This document shows positions 15,020 through 23,523 of a stretch of DNA of 39,668 bases, one piece after another. The DNA comes from an uncultured Paracoccaceae bacterium (GTDB taxonomy: Bacteria; Pseudomonadota; Alphaproteobacteria; Rhodobacterales; Rhodobacteraceae): contig CALDYW010000060.1 in NCBI GenBank assembly GCA_937944395.1, positions 1 to 39,668 on the forward strand, read 5' to 3'. A model generated the notes under the pieces. The model ran no database searches and was not told where the DNA came from. It saw only the letters and a list, made by a program, of their open reading frames with translations. Position numbers and translations under genes: made by a program. Each line of letters opens with the position of its first letter. The first letter of the stretch is position 1.

Positions 15020-15682
15020 TCAGGCAGCCCCGGCCGCGATCCGCGCCACGAGGCCGGGCAGGTCGTCGAACCGGTCGAACCGCGCCGCCGCCGGGATGTC
15101 GCCGGGTGCCGACTTCCGGTAGCCGCCGGTGAACAGAAGGAAGGGGCAGCCGGCCGCCCTGGCGGTCTCGGCGTCAACCTCGCTGTCGCCCACGAACACG
15201 CCCGCGGGCCGTCCGAGCTGCGTCAGGGTGTGGCGAAGGGGCGCCGGATCGGGCTTGCGGGCCGCCAGCGTGTCGCCGCCGGTGACCGCGGCGAACCGCC
15301 CGGCCAGCCCGATCGCCGCCAGCGCGGCGCGCGCCGGCGCCTCGGGCTTGTTGGTGCAGAGCCCCAGCGCGTGCCCGGCCTCTGCCAGCGCCGCGAGCGC
15401 CTCGGGCGCCCCGGGATAGGGTCGGGTGAGCGCATGGGCATCGAGGTAGAGCGCCTCGAACCGCGCCGTCATGCGCGACTGCCGCGCGGGATCGGGGGCG
15501 AGGCCCTGCGCGGCGAGCAGCCGCCCCACGAGGACCGGCAGTCCGTTGCCGATGAACGAGCGCACGCGGGGAAGGTCGAGCGGCGCAAGCCCCTCTTCGG
15601 CCAGCACCTGCACCGCCACGCGGTGGATATCGGGCGCGCTGTCGATCAGTGTTCCGTCGAGGTCGAAGACGACGGCGTGCAT
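15020..15682 (-). CDS. gph: Phosphoglycolate phosphatase (HAD superfamily)
   Basis: A 220-residue HAD phosphatase. Motif I is FDLDGTLIDS with the nucleophile Asp at residue 8 and the acid/base Asp at 10; motif II is LCTNKP; the motif III Lys lies in AARKPDP; motif IV is VFVGDSEVDAETARAAG. The helical cap (about residues 15-85, with RSFIGNGLPVLVGRLL) is of the C1 type seen in Gph/CbbZ. The product would dephosphorylate 2-phosphoglycolate, made by Rubisco oxygenation or DNA repair, in the cytoplasm. It starts nine bases after the redoxin gene and completes the rpe-redoxin-gph group. rpe next to gph is familiar from E. coli and from cbb operons of autotrophic proteobacteria; no Rubisco gene is in view. 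Related sugar phosphatases of the same family cannot be excluded. Confidence 0.88.
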   Translation of the reverse strand: MHAVVFDLDGTLIDSAPDIHRVAVQVLAEEGLAPLDLPRVRSFIGNGLPVLVGRLLAAQGLAPDPARQSRMTARFEALYLDAHALTRPYPGAPEALAALAEAGHALGLCTNKPEAPARAALAAIGLAGRFAAVTGGDTLAARKPDPAPLRHTLTQLGRPAGVFVGDSEVDAETARAAGCPFLLFTGGYRKSAPGDIPAAARFDRFDDLPGLVARIAAGAA

Positions 15683-15691
15683 GGGCCGGCG

Positions 15692-16249
15692 TCAGCCTGC
15701 CTTCCACTTGATCGAACAGCCCATGCTGGCCACCTGATCGGTCGGCCCCTGGCCGGTGGCGGCGATCTGCAGCATCGCCTCGTAGAGGTCCCGCCGCGCG
15801 CCGGGCGGTGCCGGCTGGCGCCCCGAGGCGTCGATCCGGCCGCGGTACTGCAGCCGGCCGTCGGCGTTCAGCCCGAAGAAGTCGGGTGTGCAGGCCGCCC
15901 CCCAGGCGCGCGCGACGTCCTGGCTTTCGTCGTAGAGGTAGGGGAAGGGGAATCCCAGCCTGCGGGCCAGCGCAGCCATCTCTTCGGGGCCGTCCTCGGG
16001 ATACTGGCCGGCGTCGTTGGACGAGATCGCGGCGACCCCGATCCCGATAGCCAGCAGATCGCGCGCGTCGCGCAGGATCCGGTCGAGCACCGCCTGCACA
16101 TAGGGGCAGTGATTGCAGATGAACATCACCAGCGCGCCTTTGGGACCCATCACGTCCGCAAGGCGCCAGATCCGACCCTCTGTGTCGGGCAAGGCAAACT
16201 CCGGGGCCTTCCAGCCGAAGTCGCAGACGGGCGGTCGGCTCGGCATCAC
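15692..16249 (-). CDS. Thioredoxin-fold redoxin (AhpC/TSA-like)
   Basis: A 185-residue protein with an alkyl-hydroperoxide-reductase/thioredoxin fold. The N-terminal portion PEFALPDTEGRIWRLADV and the strand ALVMFICNHCPYVQAVLDRI place a C-x-x-C (Cys-Asn-His-Cys) at the redox site. Further family marks are GVAAISSNDAGQYPEDGPEE, FPFPYLYDESQDVARAWGAA and the cis-Pro strand TPDFFGLNADGRLQYRGRID. A C-terminal MGCSIKWK segment carries an additional Cys shared by this subgroup. The subgroup is widespread and usually annotated only as thioredoxin-family protein; a role in peroxide or thiol homeostasis is likely but unproven. No signal peptide is seen. Its ATG overlaps the rpe stop by four bases. Confidence 0.82.
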   Translation of the reverse strand: MMPSRPPVCDFGWKAPEFALPDTEGRIWRLADVMGPKGALVMFICNHCPYVQAVLDRILRDARDLLAIGIGVAAISSNDAGQYPEDGPEEMAALARRLGFPFPYLYDESQDVARAWGAACTPDFFGLNADGRLQYRGRIDASGRQPAPPGARRDLYEAMLQIAATGQGPTDQVASMGCSIKWKAG

Positions 16250-16950
16250 GCGGCCACTCCGGCACGGGCGCCCTCGGCCGCGGCGCGCAGCGCGCGGATC
16301 GCCCGACCGTAGCCTTCGGGCCGGTCGGCCGAGCCTTCCCGGAAGATCGCTGCGCCGGCCACCAGCACGTCGGCCCCGGCCGCGGCGACCAGCGGCGCGG
16401 TGGTCGGATCGACGCCGCCGTCGACCTCGACCAGAACGGGCCGGTCGCCGATCAGCGCGCGGAGGGCGTGGATCTTCGGCAGTTGCGAGCGCAGGAACGC
16501 CTGGCCGCCGAAGCCGGGATTGACCGTCATCACGCAGACGAGGTCAACCGTGTCAAGCAGCGCCTCGATCCCGTCGAGCCCGGTGCCGGGGTTGAGCGCG
16601 AGCCCCGCCTTCATTCCTGCCGCGCGGATCGCCTGCAGGCTGCGATGGACATGCGGACCCGCCTCGCGGTGAATGGTCAGCACCTCGGCTCCGGCCTCGG
16701 CGAAGGGGGCGATCCAGGGGTCGGCGGGGGCGACCATCAGGTGCACATCCATGGTGCCGCGGACATGCGGGCGCAGCGACCGGGCGACGGCCGGGCCGAT
16801 GGTCAGGTTGGGGACGAAATGGCCGTCCATCACATCGACATGGATCCAGTCGGCGCCGGCGGCCTCGACCGCCCGGCATTCGGCCCCGAGCGCGGCGAAA
16901 TCGGCGGCGAGGATCGAGGGCGCGATGCGCAGGGGCGGGCGTGGCGTCAT
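16246..16950 (-). CDS. rpe: Ribulose-phosphate 3-epimerase
   Basis: A 234-residue TIM-barrel epimerase interconverting ribulose-5-phosphate and xylulose-5-phosphate in the pentose phosphate and Calvin cycles. Diagnostic motifs are APSILAADFA at the N-terminus, HVDVMDGHFVPN (metal His and catalytic Asp), DVHLMV (metal His), MTVNPGFGGQAF (phosphate-binding loop) and VEVDGGVDPTTAP (second catalytic Asp). Length is normal for the family. I used the ATG at 16950, directly before TPRPPLRIAPSI; a start 36 bases upstream adds residues without family counterpart. It is first in a three-gene minus-strand group with the redoxin and gph genes, and diverges from the PHP gene across a 139-base gap that should contain both promoters. 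Confidence 0.95.
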   Translation of the reverse strand: MTPRPPLRIAPSILAADFAALGAECRAVEAAGADWIHVDVMDGHFVPNLTIGPAVARSLRPHVRGTMDVHLMVAPADPWIAPFAEAGAEVLTIHREAGPHVHRSLQAIRAAGMKAGLALNPGTGLDGIEALLDTVDLVCVMTVNPGFGGQAFLRSQLPKIHALRALIGDRPVLVEVDGGVDPTTAPLVAAAGADVLVAGAAIFREGSADRPEGYGRAIRALRAAAEGARAGVAA

Positions 16951-17089
16951 GGGCGCGGGGTAGCATGCGCGGCTCGGCCAGGGCAACGGGCAGAATCGAC
17001 GCGGATGACTTCGGCGGCAGACTGCGCTGTCATGGTGCCGTCATCCGCACCCGCCAGAACGGGCGCCACAGACCCAAGGGACCAGATTG

Positions 17090-18007
17090 ATGCACGATGC
17101 CTTCACCGCGCCGGGGCGGTTCTTCCGCGGCAACCTGCATACCCACACCGACCGCTCGGACGGCGTGCTTCCGGCCGAGGAGGTATGCCGCCGCTACCGC
17201 GAGGAGGGCTACGACTTCCTGGCCCTGACCGACCATTTCGTGGGCCGCTACGGCTACCCGATCACCGATGCCCGGCCGTTCAACGCGCCGGGCTTCACCA
17301 CGCTGCCCGGCGCCGAACTGCACTCGGGCGCGATGGCGAACGGGGAGCTGTGGCACATCCTCGCCGTCGGGCTGCCGGCCGATTTCGCGCCGTCGCGGAC
17401 ACCCGATTTCCTTCCGGCGACCGATCAGGAATCCGGCGCCGAGATCGCCGCGCGCGCCCGCGCCGCCGGGGCCTTCGTGGCGATCGCGCATCCGGAATGG
17501 TCGGGGCTGACGCTGGAGGACGCGCGCGGGCTCGAGGCGGCGCATGCGGTCGAGGTCTACAACCACGGCTGCGCCGTGGGAGCGGACCGCGGCCACGGCT
17601 TTGCCGTGCTCGACCACCTGCTGACCGAAGGGCGCGACCTCACGCTTTGCGCCACCGACGATGCGCACTTCTCCGAACCCGACCATTTCGGCGGCTGGGT
17701 GATGGTGAAGGCCGAGGCGAACGAGCCCGAGGCGCTGCTGTCGGCGCTCAAGGCCGGGCACTACTATTCGTCACAGGGTCCGGAGCTCAAGGCGGTCGCC
17801 CGCGACGGTCGCATGATCGAGGTCGCCTGCTCGCCGGTCTCGACGGTGATCCTTCAGGGTCCGGGTACGGCCGCGATCGCCCTGCACGGAGAGACGATGA
17901 CCCGCGCGCGGATGCCTCTCGACCGGTTCGAGGGGCTCTCCTGGGTCCGCGTGACGGTGATCGACCGTTCCGGCCGCCGCGCCTGGGCGAACCCGATCCG
18001 GCTCTGA
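17090..18007 (+). CDS. PHP-domain metal-dependent hydrolase
   Basis: A 305-residue protein of the polymerase-and-histidinol-phosphatase (PHP) superfamily. Metal-ligand motifs are in canonical order: NLHTHTDRSDG (H-x-H, about residues 15-25), ALTDHF, LPGAELHSG (Glu and His), AIAHPEWSG, YNHG and ATDDAHF near residue 190. The C-terminal 80 residues (from about SSQGPELKAVARDG) form a beta-rich extension found in stand-alone PHP phosphoesterases. ATG at 17090 is preceded by AAGGG; a TTG immediately before it adds one residue. Such enzymes are often annotated as phosphotransferases or phosphoesterases; the substrate is unknown. The gene is single and faces the formate dehydrogenase operon tail to tail. 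Confidence 0.85.
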   Translation: MHDAFTAPGRFFRGNLHTHTDRSDGVLPAEEVCRRYREEGYDFLALTDHFVGRYGYPITDARPFNAPGFTTLPGAELHSGAMANGELWHILAVGLPADFAPSRTPDFLPATDQESGAEIAARARAAGAFVAIAHPEWSGLTLEDARGLEAAHAVEVYNHGCAVGADRGHGFAVLDHLLTEGRDLTLCATDDAHFSEPDHFGGWVMVKAEANEPEALLSALKAGHYYSSQGPELKAVARDGRMIEVACSPVSTVILQGPGTAAIALHGETMTRARMPLDRFEGLSWVRVTVIDRSGRRAWANPIRL

Positions 18008-18016
18008 TCCGGCTCT
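17995..18016. repeat. 11-bp tandem duplication across the PHP stop codon
   Basis: GATCCGGCTCT occurs at 17995-18005 and again at 18006-18016. The first copy supplies the T of the TGA at 18005-18007, and the second is followed by another TGA, so the duplication leaves the protein end unchanged and adds a second stop downstream. Confidence 0.85.
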
Positions 18017-18036
18017 GACAGCGGTTGCCACGCCGC

Positions 18037-18064
18037 GACGGAAGGGCGGGGACGGAAGGGCGGG
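18037..18064. repeat. 14-bp tandem duplication in the convergent gap
   Basis: GACGGAAGGGCGGG is present twice back to back (18037-18050 and 18051-18064), between the PHP gene and the end of fdsD. It is directly followed by the hairpin at 18063-18078. Confidence 0.85.
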
Positions 18065-18078
18065 GGCCCGGAGGCCCC
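18063..18078. terminator. Possible bidirectional hairpin between PHP and fdsD genes
   Basis: GGGGCC (18063-18068) pairs with GGCCCC (18073-18078) around a four-base loop. It lies downstream of both converging genes and could end transcription from either side, but it has no U-tract. Confidence 0.35.
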
Positions 18079-18087
18079 GCGGTGCGT

Positions 18088-18315
18088 TCAGGCCCGGGCC
18101 TCGGCGGGCCGGCGGAGATGGGGCACGGCCGCGTGGACGAGCGGGTGCAGGCGTCCGGAACCGGATGCGATGAGGTCGAGCAATTCGGCGCGCATCGCCG
18201 GCGCCCAGAAGTCGTTGAGGTGCTGGGCGACGTTCCGTGCCGCCTCGTCCTCGGGCAGGGCGGCGAAGACCGCGGCGATCTGGTTTGCCATGCGGGCGAG
18301 CTTTTCAGGCGACAT
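18088..18315 (-). CDS. fdsD: Formate dehydrogenase delta subunit
   Basis: A 75-residue protein matching the small FdsD subunit of soluble NAD-dependent formate dehydrogenases: MSPEKLARMANQIAAVFAAL at the N-terminus, then the DEAARNVAQHLNDFWAP segment that is the hallmark of the family, and a short Pro/Arg-containing tail (HAAVPHLRRP). In R. capsulatus, FdsD is part of the complex and is needed for full assembly and activity, acting with FdsC in cofactor handling. I chose the ATG at 18315, which overlaps the end of fdhD by 11 bases; the frame open further upstream encodes Pro/Ser-rich sequence inside fdhD. It is the last gene of the fds operon. Confidence 0.9.
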   Translation of the reverse strand: MSPEKLARMANQIAAVFAALPEDEAARNVAQHLNDFWAPAMRAELLDLIASGSGRLHPLVHAAVPHLRRPAEARA

Positions 18316-19123
18316 CGGCGGCGGCTCCGGACAGGATTCGTCGGGGGTGGGTGAAGACCTCGAAGGCCTCGCCACGGGCAAGTGCGGCGAGGGTGATGCC
18401 GGCCGCATCGGCAAGCGCTACGGCAAGCGCGGTGGGCGCCGAAGCGGCGATCAGCATCGTCGTGCCGAGGACGGCGGCCTTCTGCACCATCTCGACGGAG
18501 ACGCGCGAGGACAGCACGAGGGCCGCCGCGCCGGTGTCGAGCCCGGCGCGGGCCGCGGCGCCGGCGAGCTTGTCGAGCGCGTTGTGGCGGCCGACGTCCT
18601 CGCGGGCGAGGATCACGCCGGCGCCCGGCCGCCACAGCGCCGCGCCGTGGACCGCGCGGGTCAGGTCGTGCAGGGGCTGCGCCTCGCGCAGGGCGGCCGC
18701 GGCGGCCGAGACCTCTGCGGGCCGCAGCGCAAGGGCCGAGTCCGGCACCCGCACCACCGGCCGAACCGCCTCGGCGAGGCTTTCGATCCCGCAGAGCCCG
18801 CAGCCCACGGGGCCGGCCATCTGCCGGCGCCGCGCCGCGAGGGCGCCGGCGGCGCCGTCGGCCAGCCAGATGTTCAGCTCGATTCCCTCGTCGCGGCGCT
18901 CGACCGCGAGGCACTCGATCTCGTCCGGGCGGGCGACGATCCCCTCGGTCAGGCTGAAGCCGATCGCGAAATCCTCGAGATCGGCGGGGGTGGCCATCAT
19001 CACCGCCTGGGTGGTGCCGTCATAGACCAGCGCGACCGGCACCTCCTCGGGCAGGCTGCGGGTGCCGGCGGCGACACGGCCTCCCGCGACCGAAAGGCTG
19101 AACAGGCTGCGCGCGCCCTCCAT
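18305..19123 (-). CDS. fdhD: Formate dehydrogenase accessory sulfurtransferase FdhD (FdsC)
   Basis: A 272-residue FdhD-family protein. It transfers sulfur from a cysteine desulfurase to the bis-molybdopterin cofactor before insertion into the catalytic subunit, without which the enzyme is inactive. The conserved double-cysteine loop appears as GPVGCGLCGIES (C-x-x-C); other family marks are EDFAIGFSLTEGI, LAREDVGRHNALDKLAG and SSRVSVEMVQKAA. The N-terminus is short, as in the R. capsulatus FdsC form. It starts three bases after the fdsA stop and overlaps fdsD, so it is cotranscribed with the structural genes. Confidence 0.93.
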   Translation of the reverse strand: MEGARSLFSLSVAGGRVAAGTRSLPEEVPVALVYDGTTQAVMMATPADLEDFAIGFSLTEGIVARPDEIECLAVERRDEGIELNIWLADGAAGALAARRRQMAGPVGCGLCGIESLAEAVRPVVRVPDSALALRPAEVSAAAAALREAQPLHDLTRAVHGAALWRPGAGVILAREDVGRHNALDKLAGAAARAGLDTGAAALVLSSRVSVEMVQKAAVLGTTMLIAASAPTALAVALADAAGITLAALARGEAFEVFTHPRRILSGAAADVA

Positions 19124-19126
19124 CGC

Positions 19127-22000
19127 TCACTCGGCCGCGTGGGCGATCCGGCGCGACGCCTCGGCATGGGCGGCGTAATCGCGCTGCCAGTCCGAGGGGC
19201 CGTTGGTGGGGCTCACCTGCACCGCCGTCACCTTGTATTCCGGGCAGTTCGTCGCCCAGTCGGAGAAATCGGTGGTCACCACGTTGGCCTGCGTCTCGGG
19301 GTGGTGGAAGGTGGTATAGACCACCCCGGGCGCCACCCGGTCGGTGATCGTGGCGCGCAGCGTCGTCTCGCCCGAACGCGAGGCCAGCCGGACGAGCTGC
19401 CCCTCGCGGATGCCGCGCACCTCGGCGTCATGCGGGTGGATCTCGAGCAGATCCTCGGCATGCCAGGTGCTGTTCGCCGTCCGCCTGGTCTGCGCGCCGA
19501 CGTTGTACTGGCTGAGGATGCGGCCGGTGGTCAGGAGCAGCGGGAAGCGCGGGCCGGTGCGCTCGTCGGTCGGGACGTAGTCGGTCAGGATGAAGCGGCC
19601 CTTGCCGCGGACGAAGGCGTCCACATGCATGACCGGTGTTCCCTGCGGGGCGGCGGCATTGCAGGGCCACTGCACCGACCCCTCGCGGTCGAGCAGCTCG
19701 TAGCTGACGCCGGCGAAGGTGGGCGTGGTGGCGGCGATCTCGGCCATGATCTCGGCGGGGTGGTTGTAGTGCCACTGGGCGCCCATCGCCTGTGCCAGCC
19801 GCTGCGTCACCTCCCAGTCGGCCAGCCCCGGGAGCGGTGCCATCACCCGGCGGACCCGGTTGATCCGCCGCTCGGCGTTGGTGAAGGTGCCGTCCTTCTC
19901 GAGGAAGGTCGCCCCGGGCAGGAAGACGTGCGCGTAAGTCGCGGTCTCGTTCAGGAACAGATCCTGCACCACCACGCATTCCATGGCGGCAAGCCCGGCG
20001 GCGACATGGCGCGTGTCAGGGTCGGACTGCAGGATGTCCTCGCCCTGGATGTAGATGCCCTTGAAGCGCCCGGCGACGGCCTCGTCGAGCATGTTGGGAA
20101 TCCGCAGGCCCGGTTCGGGGTCGATGGGCGTGCCCCAGAGACTTTCGTAGATCGCCCGCGCGGTGTCGTCGTGCACATGCCGGTAGCCCGGCAGCTCGTG
20201 CGGGAACGACCCCATGTCGCAGGAGCCCTGCACGTTGTTCTGGCCGCGCAGCGGGTTCACCCCCACGCCCGGCCGGCCGATGTTGCCGGTCGCCATGGCA
20301 AGGTTCGCGATCGCCATCACCGTGGTCGAGCCCTGCGAATGCTCGGTCACCCCGAGCCCGTAGTAGATCGCGCCGTTGCCGCCGGTGGCGTAGAGCCGCG
20401 CGGCCGCGCGCAGCTCGGCCGCGGGCACGCGGGTGAGCTTCTCGGTCGCCTCGGGGCTGCGCGAGGGGTCGGCGACGAAGGCGGCCCAGTCCTGGAAGCT
20501 CTCCCAGTCGCAGCGGGCGCGCACGAAGGCCTCGTCCACCAGCCCCTCGGTGACGATGACATGCGCCATCGCGGTCAGCACCGCGACGTTGGTGCCGGGC
20601 ATCAGCGCGAGGTGATGCGCCGCCTCGACATGGGGGCTGCGCACCAGGTCGATGCGGCGCGGGTCGATGACGATCAGCTTCGCGCCCTGACGCAGCCGCT
20701 TCTTCAGCCGCGAGGCGAACACCGGGTGCCCGTCGGTCGGGTTGGCGCCGATGACGATGACGACATCGGCCTGCTCGACCGAGTCGAAGTCCTGCGTGCC
20801 CGCCGAGGTGCCGAAGGTCTGCTTCAGCCCGTAGCCGGTGGGCGAATGGCAGACGCGGGCGCAGGTATCGACGTTGTTGTTGCCGAAGGTGCCGCGGATC
20901 ATCTTCTGGACGAGGTAGGTCTCCTCGTTGGTGCAGCGCGACGAGGTGATGCCGCCGATGGCCCCGCGGCCGTGGCGCGCCTGGATCTCGCGGAAACGCC
21001 GGGCGGTGTGGGCGAAAGCCTCGTCCCAGGTGACTTCGCGCCAGGGTTCGTCGATCCGGTCGCGGATCATCGGCTTCAGGATCCGGTCGCGGTGCTGCGC
21101 ATAGCCCCAGGCGAAGCGGCCCTTGACGCAGGAATGGCCCCGGTTCGCCTTGCCGTGCTTCCAGGGCACCATCCGCACCAGTTCGTCGCCGCGCAGTTCC
21201 GCCTTGAACGAGCAGCCGACCCCGCAGTAGGCGCAGGTGGTGATCACGCTGCGGTCGGGCGTGCCGATCTCGGCCACCGATTTCTCGCTCAGCGTCGCCG
21301 TCGGGCAGGCCTGCACGCAGGCGCCGCAGCTCACGCATTCGCTCTGCAGGAAGGGCTCGGCCATGCCGGGCGACACCCGGCTGTCGAAGCCGCGGCCGGC
21401 GATCGTCAGCGCGAAGGTGCCCTGCACCTCCTCGCAGGCGCGCACGCAGCGCGAGCAGACGATGCACTTCTGCGGGTCGTAGCTGAAATAGGGGTTCGAG
21501 TCGTCCTTCGGCAGGAACAGCGGGTTCGCCGCCTCGCCGCAGCGGTCCTCGAAATGGTTGGCGCCGGGCGCGTAGCGGACCTCGCGCAGGCCCACCACCC
21601 CGGCCATGTCCTGCAGCTCGCAGTCGCCGTTGGCCGCGCAGGTGAGGCAGTCGAGCGGGTGGTCGGAGATGTAGAGCTCCATCACCCCCTTGCGCAGCTT
21701 CTTCAGCCGCGCGGTCTGGGTGTGCACCACCATGCCCTCGGCCACGGGCGTGGTGCAGGAGGCGGGCGTGCCCGGCCGCCCCTCGATCTCGACGAGGCAG
21801 AGGCGGCAGGAGCCGAAGGCTTCGACCGAATCGGTGGCGCAGAGCTTCGGCACCGGGATTCCGGCCTCGAAGGCGGCGCGCATGATGCTGGTGCCGGCGG
21901 GCACGGTCACGGCAAAGCCGTCGATCGTCAGCGTCACGGGCGGCCCCTTGCGGGCCGGCGTGCCCAGGTCGCGATCGTCGGGCAGCACGAAGTCCTTCAT
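19127..22000 (-). CDS. fdsA: NAD-dependent formate dehydrogenase alpha (catalytic) subunit
   Basis: A 957-residue Mo/W-bis-MGD subunit that oxidises formate to CO2 in the cytoplasm. The N-terminal [2Fe-2S] domain has Cys54, Cys65, Cys68 and Cys82; a His-Cys3 cluster follows (His114, Cys118, Cys121, Cys127). Two ferredoxin-like [4Fe-4S] clusters have Cys179/182/185/189 and Cys222/225/228/232, and the cluster next to the cofactor starts at Cys256/259/263. The active site is Cys384 in VDTCARVCHSPTGYG, so the metal ligand is cysteine and not selenocysteine. Length and cluster set match R. capsulatus FdsA. The ATG at 22000 has GGGAGG upstream and overlaps the fdsB stop (ATGA). The frame that extends further upstream is the shadow of fdsB. 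Confidence 0.96.
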   Translation of the reverse strand: MKDFVLPDDRDLGTPARKGPPVTLTIDGFAVTVPAGTSIMRAAFEAGIPVPKLCATDSVEAFGSCRLCLVEIEGRPGTPASCTTPVAEGMVVHTQTARLKKLRKGVMELYISDHPLDCLTCAANGDCELQDMAGVVGLREVRYAPGANHFEDRCGEAANPLFLPKDDSNPYFSYDPQKCIVCSRCVRACEEVQGTFALTIAGRGFDSRVSPGMAEPFLQSECVSCGACVQACPTATLSEKSVAEIGTPDRSVITTCAYCGVGCSFKAELRGDELVRMVPWKHGKANRGHSCVKGRFAWGYAQHRDRILKPMIRDRIDEPWREVTWDEAFAHTARRFREIQARHGRGAIGGITSSRCTNEETYLVQKMIRGTFGNNNVDTCARVCHSPTGYGLKQTFGTSAGTQDFDSVEQADVVIVIGANPTDGHPVFASRLKKRLRQGAKLIVIDPRRIDLVRSPHVEAAHHLALMPGTNVAVLTAMAHVIVTEGLVDEAFVRARCDWESFQDWAAFVADPSRSPEATEKLTRVPAAELRAAARLYATGGNGAIYYGLGVTEHSQGSTTVMAIANLAMATGNIGRPGVGVNPLRGQNNVQGSCDMGSFPHELPGYRHVHDDTARAIYESLWGTPIDPEPGLRIPNMLDEAVAGRFKGIYIQGEDILQSDPDTRHVAAGLAAMECVVVQDLFLNETATYAHVFLPGATFLEKDGTFTNAERRINRVRRVMAPLPGLADWEVTQRLAQAMGAQWHYNHPAEIMAEIAATTPTFAGVSYELLDREGSVQWPCNAAAPQGTPVMHVDAFVRGKGRFILTDYVPTDERTGPRFPLLLTTGRILSQYNVGAQTRRTANSTWHAEDLLEIHPHDAEVRGIREGQLVRLASRSGETTLRATITDRVAPGVVYTTFHHPETQANVVTTDFSDWATNCPEYKVTAVQVSPTNGPSDWQRDYAAHAEASRRIAHAAE

Positions 22001-23523
22001 TCCGCAGCCTCCCTTTGGCGCGCGAAGTCGTCGGGGAAATGGTCGAGGGCGCTGAGCACGGGGTAGGACGTGAACCCGCCCAGCGCGCAGAGCGAGCCTG
22101 CGCGCATCGTGTCGCAGAGCTCGCGCAACAGCGGGATCGCCGCCGCGTCGCCGCGGGCGATCCGGTCGATCGTCTCGACGCCGCGCACCGCGCCGATGCG
22201 GCAGGGCGTGCACTTGCCGCAGCTCTCGATGGCGCAGAACTCCATCGCGAAGCGCGCCTGCGCCAGCATGTCGGCGGTGTCGTCGAACACCACGATCCCG
22301 GCATGGCCGATCAGCGCGTCGAGCGCGGCATATTCCTCGTAGCCGAAGGCGACATCGAAGCGCGACGGCGGCAGGTAGGCGCCGAGCGGCCCGCCCACCT
22401 GCACCGCCTTCACCGGCCGCCCCGAGGCCGTGCCGCCGGCGATGTCATGGACGATTTCCGACAGGCTGAGCCCGAAGCCGGCCTCGAACAGGCCGCCGTA
22501 CTTCACGTTTCCCGCAATCTGCAGCGGAATCGTCCCGCGCGACCGGCCGATGCCGATGTCGCGGTAGAAGGCCGCGCCGCGTTCCAGGATCACCGGCACC
22601 GAGGCCAGCGAGATGACGTTGTTGACCACGGTCGGCCGGCCGAACAGCCCCTCGAGCGCGGGCAGGGGCGGCTTGGCGCGCACCACGCCGCGCTTGCCCT
22701 CGATCGAGTTCAGCAGCGACGTCTCCTCGCCGCAGACATAGGCCCCGGCGCCGACCCGCAGCTCGATGTCGAAGGACAGGTCGGACCCCAGAACCGAGCG
22801 GCCGAGCAGACCCGCCTCGCGGGCCCGCGCCAGAGCCTCGCCGAACACCCGGATCGCCACCGGATATTCCGACCGCAGATAGACATAGCCCCGGTCCGCC
22901 CCGACCGCCCGGGCGGCGATGGCCATGCCCTCGATCAGGCAGAAGGGGTCGCCCTCGATCAGCATGCGGTCGGCGAAGGTGCCCGAGTCGCCCTCGTCGG
23001 CGTTGCAGACGATGTATTTCCGATCCGCCGCGACGCCGGCCACAGTGCGCCACTTGATGCCGGTGGGGAAGCCCGCGCCGCCGCGGCCGCGCAGGCCGCT
23101 TGCGACGACCTCCTCGACCACCGCCGCCGGATCGAGCGCCAGCGCACGCCGCAGCCCCTCGAGCCCGCCATGGGCCTCGTAGTCGGAAAGAGACAGGGGG
23201 TCGATCACACCCACCCGCGCGAAGGTCAGCCGCGTCTGACGCCGCATCCACGGCAGATCCTCGACCGGTCCCAGCGACTTGGGGTGCGCGGCGGGGTCGT
23301 CGAACAGCGCTGGCACGTCGCCCGGGGTCATCGGGCCAAAGCCGATCCGCCGCCCCTCGTGTTCGATTTCGACAAGCGGTTCCAGCCAGACCATCCCGCG
23401 CGAGCCGGTGCGGACGATCTCGGCGGGGATGCCGCGCCGCCCGGCCTCGGCCGCCACCGCCGCCGCCACCGCATCGGCGCCGAGCGCGACGGCGGCCGAA
23501 TCGAGTGGAACGAAGATCTTCAT
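21997..23523 (-). CDS. fdsB: NAD-dependent formate dehydrogenase beta subunit (FMN, NADH-binding)
   Basis: A 508-residue NuoF-like subunit that passes electrons from FdsA to NAD+. A thioredoxin-like N-terminal region of about 120 residues (MKIFVPLDSAAVALGADAV) precedes the NuoF core. The core has the NADH/FMN glycine-rich segment SGLRGRGGAGFPTGIKW, the CNADEGDSGTFADRMLIEGD FMN site, GAGAYVCGEETSLLNSIEG, and the C-terminal [4Fe-4S] ligands in ESCGKCTPCRIG plus a distant Cys in GSLCALGG. The ATG at 23523 overlaps the fdsG stop by four bases. The much longer open frame upstream is a shadow of fdsG. Confidence 0.95.
   Translation of the reverse strand: MKIFVPLDSAAVALGADAVAAAVAAEAGRRGIPAEIVRTGSRGMVWLEPLVEIEHEGRRIGFGPMTPGDVPALFDDPAAHPKSLGPVEDLPWMRRQTRLTFARVGVIDPLSLSDYEAHGGLEGLRRALALDPAAVVEEVVASGLRGRGGAGFPTGIKWRTVAGVAADRKYIVCNADEGDSGTFADRMLIEGDPFCLIEGMAIAARAVGADRGYVYLRSEYPVAIRVFGEALARAREAGLLGRSVLGSDLSFDIELRVGAGAYVCGEETSLLNSIEGKRGVVRAKPPLPALEGLFGRPTVVNNVISLASVPVILERGAAFYRDIGIGRSRGTIPLQIAGNVKYGGLFEAGFGLSLSEIVHDIAGGTASGRPVKAVQVGGPLGAYLPPSRFDVAFGYEEYAALDALIGHAGIVVFDDTADMLAQARFAMEFCAIESCGKCTPCRIGAVRGVETIDRIARGDAAAIPLLRELCDTMRAGSLCALGGFTSYPVLSALDHFPDDFARQREAAE

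Noticed and set aside
20849-20851. Possible selenocysteine codon at the formate dehydrogenase active site
   Set aside because: The codon reads TGC (Cys384) on the minus strand, not TGA, so no selenocysteine insertion is needed.
18170-22066. Plus-strand open frame of about 1300 codons over fdhD-fdsA
   Set aside because: Pure antisense of the formate dehydrogenase genes, with His/Arg/Gly-rich low-complexity translation.
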